NCBI GenBank assembly: GCA_965240325.2
Contig: OZ251234.1
Span: 1,488,001 to 1,552,000, forward strand
DNA: 64,000 bases
Direction of reading: 5' to 3'
Origin: Rebecca billardiae RCC1528
Taxonomy: Eukaryota > Haptophyta
Below, one piece after another: positions 23,001 through 35,000 of the stretch. Positions within the stretch are counted from its first letter, which is position 1; each line of letters begins with the position of its first letter. The notes beneath the pieces were generated by a model. It was given only the letters and a program-made list of their open reading frames with translations. It was not told where the DNA came from and made no database searches. The position numbers were made by a program, and so were the translations under genes.

Positions 23001-26000
23001 GGTGGCGAGGGCGGCGGCGAGGGTGGCGGGCTCGGCGGCGGCGATGGCGGCGGTGACGGTGGCGGTGATGGCGGCGGGCTTGGTGGCGGTGATGGCGGTG
23101 GGCTCGGAGGCGGCGAAGGCGGTGGGCTCGGTGGCGGGCTGGGCGGTGGCGCTGGTGGCGGGCTTGGGGGCGGCGAGGGCGGCGGTGGTGAGGGCGGTGG
23201 TGAGGGGGGTGGGCTGGGTGGTGGACTTGGTGGCGGGCTGGGCGGTGGGCTAGGAGGCGGCGAGGGCGGCGGGCTGGGTGGTGGACTCGGTGGCGGCGGG
23301 CTTGGAGGTGGCGAGGGGGGCGGGCTTGGTGGCGGGCTCGGCGGCGGCGACGGCGGCGGGCTCGGTGGCGGCGATGGCGGTGGCGAGGGTGGCGGTGATG
23401 GTGGCGGCGGGCTCGGTGGCGGCGACGGTGGCGGCGATGGTGGCGGGCTCGGCGGCGGGCTCGGCGGCGGGGAGGGCGGCGGGCTGGGTGGCGGGCTCGG
23501 CGGCGGGCTTGGCGGTGGGGAGGGCGGTGGGCTGGGCGGCGGGCTCGGCGGCGGGCTAGGTGGCGGGCTGGGCGGTGGCGAGGGTGGCGGGCTCGGCGGC
23601 GGCGATGGCGGCGGCGGCGATGGCGGTGGCGACGGAGGCGGGCTTGGTGGCGGCGATGGTGGTGGGCTTGGTGGTGGGTTGGGTGGTGGTGACGGCGGGG
23701 GACTTGGCGGTGGTGACGGTGGTGGTGACGGCGGTGGCGAGGGCGGCGGGCTGGGCGGCGGGCTCGGTGGTGGCGGCGACGGCGGTGGCGACGGCGGTGG
23801 GCTCGGCGGTGGACTGGGTGGCGGTGATGGTGGCGGGCTTGGAGGCGGCGACGGCGGTGGTGATGGCGGTGGGCTCGGCGGTGGCGGGCTCGGTGGCGGC
23901 GACGGTGGCGGCGATGGTGGCGGGCTCGGCGGCGGGCTCGGCGGCGGGGAGGGCGGCGGGCTGGGCGGCGGGCTCGGCGGCGGGCTCGGCGGTAGGGAGG
24001 GCGGCGGGCTGGGCGGCGGGCTGGGCGGCGGGCTGGGTGGCGGGCTGGGCGGCGGTGACGGTGGCGGGCTGGGCGGCGGCGATGGCGGCGGCGGCGATGG
24101 CGGTGGCGACGGAGGCGGGCTTGGTGGCGGCGATGGTGGCGGGCTTGGTGGCGGGCTGGGTGGTGGTGACGGCGGGGGACTTGGCGGTGGTGACGGCGGT
24201 GGTGACGGCGGTGGCGAGGGCGGCGGGCTCGGTGGCGGCGACGGCGGTGGTGACGGTGGTGGCGAAGGCGGCGGGCTCGGTGGTGGACTTGGTGGCGGTG
24301 GGCTCGGCGGCGGCGATGGCGGTGGGCTCGGCGGTGGACTGGGTGGCGGTGATGGTGGTGGGCTTGGCGGCGGCGACGGCGGTGGTGATGGCGGTGGGCT
24401 CGGCGGTGGCGGGCTCGGCGGTGGCGATGGTGGCGGCGATGGCGGCGGGCTCGGCGGCGGGCTGGGGGGCGGCGAGGGCGGCGGGCTGGGCGGCGGCGAC
24501 GGTGGCGGGCTGGGTGGCGGGCTAGGCGGCGGCGACGGTGGTGGGCTCGGCGGCGGCGATGGCGGTGGCGGCGATGGCGGTGGGGACGGAGGCGGGCTTG
24601 GTGGCGGCGATGGTGGCGGGCTTGGTGGCGGGCTGGGTGGCGGTGACGGTGGCGGGCTCGGCGGTGGTGACGGCGGTGGTGACGGCGGTGGCGAGGGCGG
24701 CGGGCTCGGTGGCGGTGACGGCGGTGGTGACGGTGGTGGCGAAGGCGGCGGGCTCGGTGGTGGACTTGGTGGCGGTGGGCTCGGCGGCGGCGATGGCGGT
24801 GGGCTCGGCGGTGGACTGGGTGGCGGTGACGGTGGCGGGCTTGGCGGCGGCGACGGCGGTGGTGATGGCGGTGGGCTCGGCGGTGGCGGGCTCGGCGGTG
24901 GCGACGGTGGCGGCGATGGCGGCGGGCTCGGCGGCGGGCTGGGCGGCGGCGAGGGCGGCGGGCTGGGCGGCGGGCTGGGCGGCGGGCTGGGTGGCGGGCT
25001 GGGCGGCGGCGACGGTGGCGGACTCGGCGGCGGCGACGGCGGTGGCGGCGATGGCGGTGGGGACGGAGGCGGGCTTGGTGGCGGCGACGGCGGCGGGCTT
25101 GGTGGCGGGCTGGGTGGAGGTGACGGTGGCGGGCTCGGCGGTGGTGACGGCGGTGGTGCCGGCGGTGGCGAGGGCGGCGGGCTCGGTGGCGGTGACGGCG
25201 GTGGTGACGGTGGTGGCGAAGGCGGCGGGCTCGGTGGTGGACTTGGTGGCGGTGGGCTCGGCGGCGGCGATGGCGGTGGGCTCGGCGGTGGACTGGGTGG
25301 CGGTGATGGTGGCGGGCTTGGCGGCGGCGACGGTGGTGGCGACGGCGGTGGGCTCGGCGGTGGCGGGCTCGGCGGTGGCGACGGTGGCGGCGATGGCGGC
25401 GGGCTCGGCGGCGGGCTGGGCGGCGGCGAGGGCGGCGGGCTGGGCGGCGGCGACGGTGGCGGACTGGGTGGCGGGCTGGGCGGTGGCGACGGTGGTGGGC
25501 TCGGCGGCGGCGATGGCGGTGGCGGCGATGGCGGTGGGGACGGTGGCGGGCTTGGTGGCGGCGACGGCGGCGGGCTTGGTGGCGGGCTGGGTGGCGGTGA
25601 CGGAGGCGGGCTCGGCGGTGGTGATGGCGGTGGCGACGGCGGTGGCGAGGGCGGTGGGCTCGGCGGCGGTGACGGCGGTGGTGACGGCGGTGGCGAAGGG
25701 GGCGGACTCGGCGGTGGGCTCGGTGGCGGTGGGGACGGCGGTGGTGACGGCGGTGGGCTCGGCGGAGGACTTGGTGGCGGCGATGGCGGCGGGCTCGGAG
25801 GCGGTGACGGCGGTGGTGATGGCGGTGGGCTTGGCGGCGGCGGACTTGGCGGCGGGCTCGGCGGTGGCGACGGCGGCGGGCTCGGCGGCGGGCTTGGAGG
25901 CGGACTGGGCGGTGGCGACGGTGGCGGACTCGGCGGCGGCGACGGCGGTGGCGGCGATGGCGGTGGGGACGGTGGCGGGCTTGGTGGCGGCGACGGCGGC

Positions 26001-29000
26001 GGGCTTGGTGGCGGGCTAGGTGGCGGTGACGGAGGCGGGCTCGGCGGTGGTGATGGCGGTGGCGACGGCGGTGGCGAGGGCGGTGGGCTCGGCGGCGGTG
26101 ACGGCGGTGGTGACGGCGGTGGCGAAGGGGGCGGACTCGGCGGTGGGCTCGGTGGCGGTGGGGACGGCGGTGGTGACGGCGGTGGGCTCGGCGGAGGACT
26201 TGGTGGCGGCGATGGCGGCGGGCTCGGAGGCGGTGACGGCGGCGGCGATGGAGGGGGGCTTGGCGGCGGCGGACTCGGCGGCGGGCTCGGCGGTGGCGAC
26301 GGCGGCGGGCTCGGCGGCGGGCTTGGAGGCGGGCTGGGCGGCGGCGACGGTGGCGGACTCGGTGGCGGCGATGGCGGTGGCGGCGATGGCGGTGGGGACG
26401 GTGGCGGGCTTGGTGGCGGCGACGGCGGCGGGCTTGGTGGCGGGCTAGGTGGCGGTGACGGAGGCGGGCTCGGCGGTGGTGATGGCGGTGGCGAGGGCGG
26501 TGGCGAGGGTGGTGGGCTCGGCGGCGGTGACGGCGGTGGTGACGGCGGTGGCGAGGGGGGCGGACTCGGCGGTGGGCTCGGTGGCGGTGGCGACGGCGGT
26601 GGCGACGGCGGTGGGCTCGGCGGTGGCGAGGGTGGCGGTGATGGTGGCGGGCTCGGAGGCGGTGACGGGGGTGGTGATGGCGGTGGGCTTGGCGGCGGCG
26701 GACTCGGCGGCGGGCTAGGCGGTGGCGATGGTGGCGGGCTCGGCGGCGGGCTCGGAGGCGGGCTGGGCGGCGGCGACGGTGGCGGACTCGGTGGCGGCGA
26801 TGGCGGTGGCGGCGATGGCGGTGGCGACGGAGGCGGGCTCGGTGGCGGCGATGGTGGCGGGCTTGGTGGTGGGCTGGGTGGTGGTGACGGCGGTGGGCTC
26901 GGCGGTGGTGACGGTGGCGGCGAGGGCGGTGGCGAAGGCGGTGGCGAGGGCGGCGGGCTTGGTGGCGGTGGGCTCGGCGGTGGCGACGGCGGTGGGCTTG
27001 GCGGTGGCGAGGGCGGCGGCGATGGTGGCGGGCTCGGTGGCGGCGATGGCGGTGGTGATGGCGGTGGGCTCGGCGGCGGCGGGCTCGGTGGCGGCGATGG
27101 TGGCGGCGACGGCGGGGGGCTCGGCGGCGGGCTCGGCGGCGGGGAGGGCGGTGGGCTGGGCGGCGGCGATGGTGGCGGGCTTGGCGGCGGGCTGGGCGGT
27201 GGCGACGGCGGCGGGCTGGGCGGTGGCGATGGCGGTGGCGGCGATGGCGGTGGGGACGGTGGTGGGCTTGGCGGCGGCGAGGGTGGCGGGCTTGGTGGTG
27301 GGCTTGGTGGCGGTGAGGGTGGTGGGCTCGGCGGAGGTGACGGCGGTGGCGACGGCGGTGGCGATGGCGGCGGTGACGGCGGTGGTGACGGCGGTGGTGA
27401 CGGCGGTGGCGAAGGCGGCGGGCTCGGTGGTGGACTTGGTGGCGGGGGGCTGGGTGGTGGCGAGGGCGGTGGGCTTGGCGGTGGACTCGGCGGCGGCGAT
27501 GGTGGCGGACTTGGTGGCGGCGATGGCGGTGGTGATGGCGGTGGACTCGGTGGCGGCGGGCTTGGCGGCGGCGATGGCGGTGGCGACGGCGGCGGGCTCG
27601 GCGGCGGGCTCGGCGGCGGGCTGGGTGGCGGAGACGGTGGTGGGCTCGGCGGCGGCGATGGCGGGGGCGGCGATGGCGGGGGCGACGGAGGTGGGCTCGG
27701 TGGCGGAGATGGTGGAGGGCTGGGTGGCGGGCTGGGTGGTGGTGACGGCGGCGGGCTCGGCGGTGGTGACGGCGGTGGTGAGGGCGGTGGTGAGGGCGGT
27801 GGGCTCGGCGGTGGACTTGGTGGCGGTGGTGACGGCGGTGGCGAGGGCGGTGGGCTTGGTGGTGGACTGGGTGGCGGCGATGGTGGCGGGCTCGGCGGCG
27901 GCGACGGCGGTGGCGATGGCGGTGGGCTCGGTGGTGGCGGGCTCGGCGGCGGCGACGGTGGTGGCGATGGCGGTGGACTCGGTGGCGGGCTTGGCGGTGG
28001 GGAGGGCGGTGGCGATGGCGGCGGGCTGGGTGGCGGGCTGGGTGGCGGGCTGGGCGGCGGAGACGGTGGTGGGCTCGGCGGCGGCGATGGCGGTGGCGGC
28101 GATGGCGGGGGCGACGGAGGTGGGCTCGGTGGCGGAGATGGTGGAGGGCTGGGTGGCGGGCTGGGTGGTGGTGACGGCGGCGGGCTCGGCGGTGGTGACG
28201 GCGGTGGTGAGGGCGGTGGTGAGGGCGGTGGGCTCGGCGGTGGACTTGGTGGCGGTGGTGACGGCGGTGGCGAGGGCGGTGGGCTTGGTGGTGGACTGGG
28301 TGGCGGCGATGGTGGCGGGCTCGGCGGCGGCGACGGCGGTGGCGATGGCGGTGGGCTCGGTGGTGGCGGGCTCGGCGGCGGCGACGGTGGTGGCGATGGC
28401 GGTGGACTCGGTGGCGGGCTTGGCGGTGGGGAGGGCGGTGGCGATGGCGGCGGGCTGGGTGGCGGGCTGGGTGGCGGGCTGGGCGGCGGAGACGGTGGTG
28501 GGCTCGGCGGCGGCGATGGCGGTGGCGGCGATGGTGGTGGCGACGGAGGCGGGCTCGGTGGCGGCGATGGTGGCGGGCTTGGTGGTGGGCTGGGTGGTGG
28601 TGACGGCGGCGGGCTCGGCGGTGGTGACGGCGGTGGTGACGGCGGTGGCGAGGGCGGCGGGTTCGGCGGTGGGCTCGGTGGCGGTGGGCTCGGCGGTGGC
28701 GACGGCGGTGGGCTTGGTGGTGGACTTGGTGGTGGTGATGGTGGCGGGCTCGGCGGCGGTGACGGCGGTGGTGATGGGGGTGGGCTTGGTGGCGGCGGGC
28801 TTGGCGGCGGCGATGGCGGCGGCGACGGCGGTGGGCTCGGCGGCGGGCTCGGCGGCGGGAAGGGCGGTGGGCTGGGCGGCGGCGACGGTGGCGGGCTGGG
28901 CGGCGGGCTGGGCGGCGGCGACGGTGGCGGACTCGGTGGTGGCGATGGCGGTGGCGGCGATGGTGGTGGCGACGGAGGCGGGCTCGGTGGTGGAGATGGT

Positions 29001-32000
29001 GGTGGGCTGGGTGGCGGGCTGGGTGGTGGTGACGGCGGCGGGCTCGGCGGTGGGCTTGGTGGCGGTGGGCTCGGTGGTGGCGAGGGCGGCGGGCTCGGCG
29101 GTGGACTTGGTGGCGGTGATGGTGGCGGGCTCGGCGGCGGCGATGGTGGCGGTGACGGTGGTGGGCTCGGCGGCGGCGGGCTCGGTGGCGGTGATGGTGG
29201 CGGCGACGGCGGCGGACTCGGTGGTGGGCTTGGGGGCGGGGAGGGCGGTGGTGACGGTGGTGGGCTGGGCGGCGGGCTAGGCGGCGGATTGGGTGGTGGC
29301 GACGGCGGCGGGCTCGGTGGGGGCGACGGCGGTGGTGGCGAGGGGGGCGGGGAGGGTGGAGGGCTCGGTGGCGGAGACGGTGGTGGCGATGGCGGTGGGC
29401 TTGGTGGCGGGCTCGGGGGTGGGCTCGGTGGCGGTGAGGGCGGTGGTGAGGGCGGTGGTGAGGGCGGCGGGCTTGGCGGCGGGCTTGGCGGCGGCGGACT
29501 GGGCGGCGGCGAGGGTGGTGGGCTGGGCGGTGGACTCGGAGGTGGTGACGGCGGTGGGCTGGGCGGCGGCAATGGCGGTGGCGATGGCGGTGGTGACGGC
29601 GGCGGTGGGCTCGGTGGTGGTGATGGCGGCGGTGACGGCGGCGGGCTGGGTGGCGGGCTCGGTGGCGGCGACGGAGGCGGGCCCGGTGGTGGCGATGGCG
29701 GCGGGCTTGGCGGCGGGCTGGGCGGCGGCGACGGGGGCGGGCTCGGGGGTGGCGAAGGCGGTGGCGGCGACGGCGGCGGTGAAGGAGGCGGGTTCGGCGG
29801 CGGCGACGGCGGTGGGCTCGGCGGCGGGCTTGGCGGAGGGCTCGGTGGCGGGCTAGGTGGCGGTGATGGTGGAGGCGAGGGCGGAGGTGAGGGCGGCGGG
29901 CTCGGCGGTGGACTTGGCGGTGGCGGGCTCGGCGGAGGCGAGGGCGGAGGGCTCGGCGGTGGGCTCGGCGGCGGCGATGGCGGTGGGCTCGGTGGTGGTG
30001 ACGGCGGCGGTGACGGTGGCGGGCTTGGCGGCGGCGGGCTTGGTGGCGGCGATGGTGGTGGTGACGGCGGCGGGCTCGGCGGTGGGCTTGGTGGCGGCGA
30101 TGGAGGCGGGCTCGGCGGTGGCGATGGTGGCGGGCTTGGTGGTGGGCTCGGTGGTGGCGAGGGCGGCGGGCTCGGCGGGGGCGATGGCGGTGGTGGCGAT
30201 GGCGGCGGTGAGGGTGGAGGGCTTGGTGGCGGCGACGGTGGTGGCGATGGTGGCGGGCTTGGTGGCGGGCTCGGCGGTGGGCTTGGTGGCGGCGAGGGCG
30301 GTGGCGAGGGCGGTGGCGAGGGTGGCGGGCTGGGCGGCGGGCTGGGCGGCGGTGGGCTGGGCGGTGGCGAGGGTGGCGGGCTCGGAGGCGGACTGGGTGG
30401 TGGCGAGGGCGGCGGCGAGGGCGGCGGGCTTGGCGGCGGGCTTGGTGGTGGCGAGGGTGGCGGGCTTGGGGGCGGCGAGGGCGGCGGGCTCGGCGGTGGG
30501 CTCGGTGGCGGTGGGCTCGGCGGGGGCGAGGGTGGTGGGCTTGGAGGCGGGCTTGGCGGTGGGCTTGGCGGTGGGCTTGGCGGCGGGCTCGGCGGTGGGC
30601 TGGGGGGCGGCGATGGCGGTGGCGGCGACGGCGGCGGCGACGGTGGTGGGCTGGGTGGCGGACCAGGCGGCGGACTGGGCGGCGGGCTGGGCGGCGGGGA
30701 CGGTGGGGGGCTCGGTGGCGGCGAGGGCGGTGGCGAGGGGGGTGGCGAGGGCGGCGGGCTGGGCGGTGGGCTGGGCGGCGGTGGGCTAGGCGGAGGCGAG
30801 GGTGGTGGGCTCGGTGGCGGGCTTGGTGGCGGGGATGGCGGTGGGCTCGGTGGTGGCGACGGCGGTGGAGACGGCGGCGGGCTTGGTGGAGGTGGGCTGG
30901 GCGGGGGGCTCGGTGGCGGGGACGGAGGTGGGCTGGGCGGAGGCGATGGCGGCGGGCTCGGCGGCGGGCTTGGCGGCGGGCTCGGCGGTGGGCTCGGTGG
31001 CGGGCTCGGCGGCGGTGAGGGCGGGGGCGAGGGCGGAGGACTCGGAGGGGGCGGCGACGGAGGTGGACTGGGTGGTGGGCTTGGCGGCGGACTTGGCGGT
31101 GGCGAGGGCGGTGGGCTGGGAGGCGGTGACGGCGGTGGCGATGGTGGTGGACTGGGCGGCGGCGGGCTTGGTGGCGGTGATGGCGGCGGGCTAGGGGGTG
31201 GGGACGGCGGCGGCGATGGAGGCGGGCTGGGTGGTGGGCTTGGTGGAGGGCTCGGCGGCGGACTCGGCGGCGGCGGGCTTGGGGGCGGGGATGGTGGCGG
31301 CGATGGCGGTGGGCTTGGTGGCGGACTCGGCGGCGGGCTCGGCGGTGGGCTTGGTGGCGGGCTTGGTGGCGGGCTTGGTGGCGGTGGGCTCGGCGGTGGG
31401 GATGGAGGGGGGCTCGGTGGTGGGCCTGGCGGCGGCGAGGGCGGTGGCGACGGCGGCGGACTGGGCGGCGGTGAGGGCGGTGGTGAGGGCGGCGGTGAAG
31501 GCGGTGGCGAGGGTGGAGGGCTCGGAGGCGGGCTTGGAGGCGGTGGGCTCGGTGGTGGGCTCGGTGGTGGCGAGGGCGGTGGCGAGGGCGGTGGCGACGG
31601 AGGCGGTGGGCTCGGCGGCGGCGATGGCGGTGGGCTCGGCGGTGGGCTCGGCGGTGGGCTCGGTGGCGGGCTTGGAGGTGGCGATGGTGGTGGCGACGGC
31701 GGTGGCGATGGCGGCGGACCGGGCGGTGGCGATGGCGGCGGCGATGGAGGCGGGCTGGGAGGCGGTGGTGATGGCGGCGGTGAAGGCGGCGGACTGGGGG
31801 GCGGCGATGGCGGCGGTGACGGCGGTGGGCTGGGCGGCGGGCTGGGCGGCGGGCTGGGCGGCGGGCTTGGTGGGGGCGGGCTTGGGGGCGGGCTGGGCGG
31901 CGGGCTCGGCGGCGGGCTGGGCGGCGGGCTCGGCGGTGGGCTCGGTGGCGGGCTCGGCGGTGGCGAGGGCGGTGGGCTTGGCGGTGGCGGGCTCGGCGGT

Positions 32001-35000
32001 GGCGATGGCGGTGGGCTCGGTGGCGGGCTCGGCGGCGGGCTCGGCGGTGGGCTCGGCGGCGGCGATGGTGGAGGGCTCGGCGGCGGCGAGGGCGGCGGGC
32101 TCGGAGGTGGGGAGGGTGGCGGCGATGGCGGTGGGCTTGGCGGCGGAGGTGACGGCGGCGGGCTAGGTGGCGGGCTTGGCGGCGGCGACGGTGGAGGACT
32201 TGGCGGTGGGCTCGGTGGCGGACTCGGCGGCGGGCTTGGCGGCGGCGAGGGTGGTGGTGGGCTGGGTGGCGGCGAAGGCGGTGGGCTTGGTGGAGGGCTC
32301 GGCGGCGGGCTCGGCGGCGGCGATGGCGGCGGGCTCGGCGGCGGGCTGGGCGGCGGGCTCGGCGGAGGACTTGGTGGTGGCGATGGCGGAGGGCTTGGTG
32401 GTGGCGAGGGCGGCGGAGGCGAGGGCGGTGGGCTCGGCGGCGGGTTCGGTGGTGGGCTCGGCGGCGGGCTCGGCGGTGGGCTCGGCGGCGGCGATGGTGG
32501 AGGGCTCGGCGGCGGCGAGGGCGGCGGGCTCGGAGGTGGGGAGGGTGGCGGCGATGGCGGTGGGCTTGGCGGCGGAGGTGACGGCGGCGGGCTAGGTGGC
32601 GGGCTTGGCGGCGGCGACGGTGGAGGACTTGGCGGTGGGCTCGGTGGCGGACTCGGCGGCGGGCTTGGCGGCGGCGAGGGTGGTGGTGGGCTGGGTGGCG
32701 GCGAAGGCGGTGGGCTTGGTGGAGGGCTCGGCGGCGGGCTCGGCGGCGGCGATGGCGGCGGGCTCGGCGGCGGGCTGGGCGGCGGGCTCGGCGGAGGACT
32801 TGGTGGTGGCGATGGCGGAGGGCTTGGTGGTGGCGAGGGCGGCGGAGGCGAGGGCGGTGGGCTCGGCGGCGGGCTCGGTGGCGGGCTCGGCGGCGGGCTC
32901 GGCGGTGGGCTCGGCGGCGGCGATGGTGGAGGGCTCGGCGGCGGCGAGGGCGGCGGGCTCGGAGGTGGGGAGGGTGGCGGCGATGGCGGTGGGCTTGGCG
33001 GCGGAGGTGACGGCGGCGGGCTAGGTGGCGGGCTTGGCGGCGGCGACGGTGGAGGACTTGGCGGTGGGCTCGGTGGCGGACTCGGCGGCGGGCTTGGCGG
33101 CGGCGAGGGTGGTGGTGGGCTGGGTGGCGGCGAAGGCGGTGGGCTTGGTGGAGGGCTCGGCGGCGGGCTCGGCGGCGGGCTCGGCGGCGGGCTCGGCGGC
33201 GGGCTGGGCGGCGGGCTCGGCGGAGGACTTGGTGGTGGCGATGGCGGAGGGCTTGGTGGTGGCGAGGGCGGCGGAGGCGAGGGCGGTGGGCTCGGCGGCG
33301 GGCTCGGTGGCGGGCTCGGCGGCGGGCTCGGCGGTGGGCTCGGCGGCGGCGATGGTGGAGGGCTCGGCGGCGGCGAGGGCGGCGGGCTCGGAGGTGGGGA
33401 GGGTGGCGGCGATGGCGGTGGGCTTGGCGGCGGAGGTGACGGCGGCGGGCTAGGTGGCGGGCTTGGCGGCGGCGACGGTGGAGGACTTGGCGGTGGGCTC
33501 GGTGGCGGACTCGGCGGCGGGCTTGGCGGCGGCGAGGGTGGTGGTGGGCTGGGTGGCGGCGAAGGCGGTGGGCTTGGTGGAGGGCTCGGCGGCGGGCTCG
33601 GCGGCGGGCTCGGCGGCGGGCTCGGCGGCGGGCTGGGCGGCGGGCTCGGCGGAGGGCTTGGTGGTGGCGATGGCGGAGGGCTTGGTGGTGGCGATGGCGG
33701 CGGAGGCGAGGGCGGTGGGCTCGGCGGCGGGCTCGGCGGCGGGCTCGGTGGCGGGCTCGGCGGCGGGTTTGGCGGTGGCGATGGCGGTGGGCTTGGTGGC
33801 GGGCTGGGTGGCGGAGGGCTCGGAGGTGGGCTTGGTGGTGGGCTCGGTGGCGGCGATGGCGGTGGGCTTGGCGGTGGGCTCGGCGGTGGGCTCGGCGGCG
33901 GCGACGGGGGTGGCGACGGCGGCGGCGGAGACGGCGGTGGGCTGGGCGGCGGGTTTGGAGGTGGGCTTGGCGGAGGGCTTGGCGGCGGTGGGCTCGGTGG
34001 CGGGGACGGCGGCGGCGAGGGTGGTGGGGACGGCGGCGGGCTCGGTGGCGGGCTCGGCGGTGGGCTCGGCGGTGGCGATGGAGGTGGGCTCGGTGGTGGC
34101 GGGCTTGGCGGCGGTGACGGTGGCGGGCTCGGCGGTGGCGACGGCGGCGGGCTTGGTGGCGGGGGCGAGGGCGGCGGTGAGGGCGGCGGTGAGGGCGGCG
34201 GCGAGGGCGGTGGCGAGGGCGGCGGGCTCGGCGGCGGGCTGGGTGGGGGGCTCGGTGGGGGGCTCGGCGGCGGCGGGCTTGGCGGAGGCGACGGCGGTGG
34301 GCTTGGCGGCGGCGAGGGAGGTGGGCTTGGCGGCGGCGGCGACGGCGGGGGCGATGGTGGAGGCGAGGGCGGTGGCGAGGGCGGCGGCGAGGGCGGCGGG
34401 CTGGGAGGCGGGCTCGGCGGTGGGCTTGGTGGCGGGCTTGGCGGTGGCGGGCTTGGTGGGGGCGACGGCGGAGGGCTGGGCGGTGGTGATGGTGGTGGGC
34501 TCGGCGGCGGCGGGCTTGGCGGCGGCGACGGTGGCGGGCTCGGCGGCGGCGATGGTGGCGGGCTTGGCGGTGGGCTCGGCGGGGGTGATGGTGGCGGGCT
34601 CGGCGGGGGCGATGGCGGTGGTGGCGAGGGCGGTGGCGAGGGCGGCGGGCTCGGCGGCGGGAAAGGTGGTGGCGATGGTGGCGGGCTCGGCGGCGGGCTC
34701 GGCGGCGGGCTCGGCGGCGGGCTCGGCGGTGGCGGGCTCGGCGGTGGCGATGGCGGCGGGCTCGGCGGTGGCGATGGCGGCGGGCTTGGCGGCGGCGATG
34801 GTGGCGGGCTTGGCGGCGGCGAGGGCGGAGGCGATGGTGGTGGTGGGCTCGGAGGTGGCGAGGGCGGCGGGCTCGGGGGCGGTGATGGTGGTGGGCTCGG
34901 TGGCGGAGACGGCGGGGGGCTCGGCGGCGGCGAGGGCGGCGGTGACGGTGGCGGGGGCGAGGGCGGGGGTGAGGGAGGCGGCGAGGGCGGCGGCGAGGGC

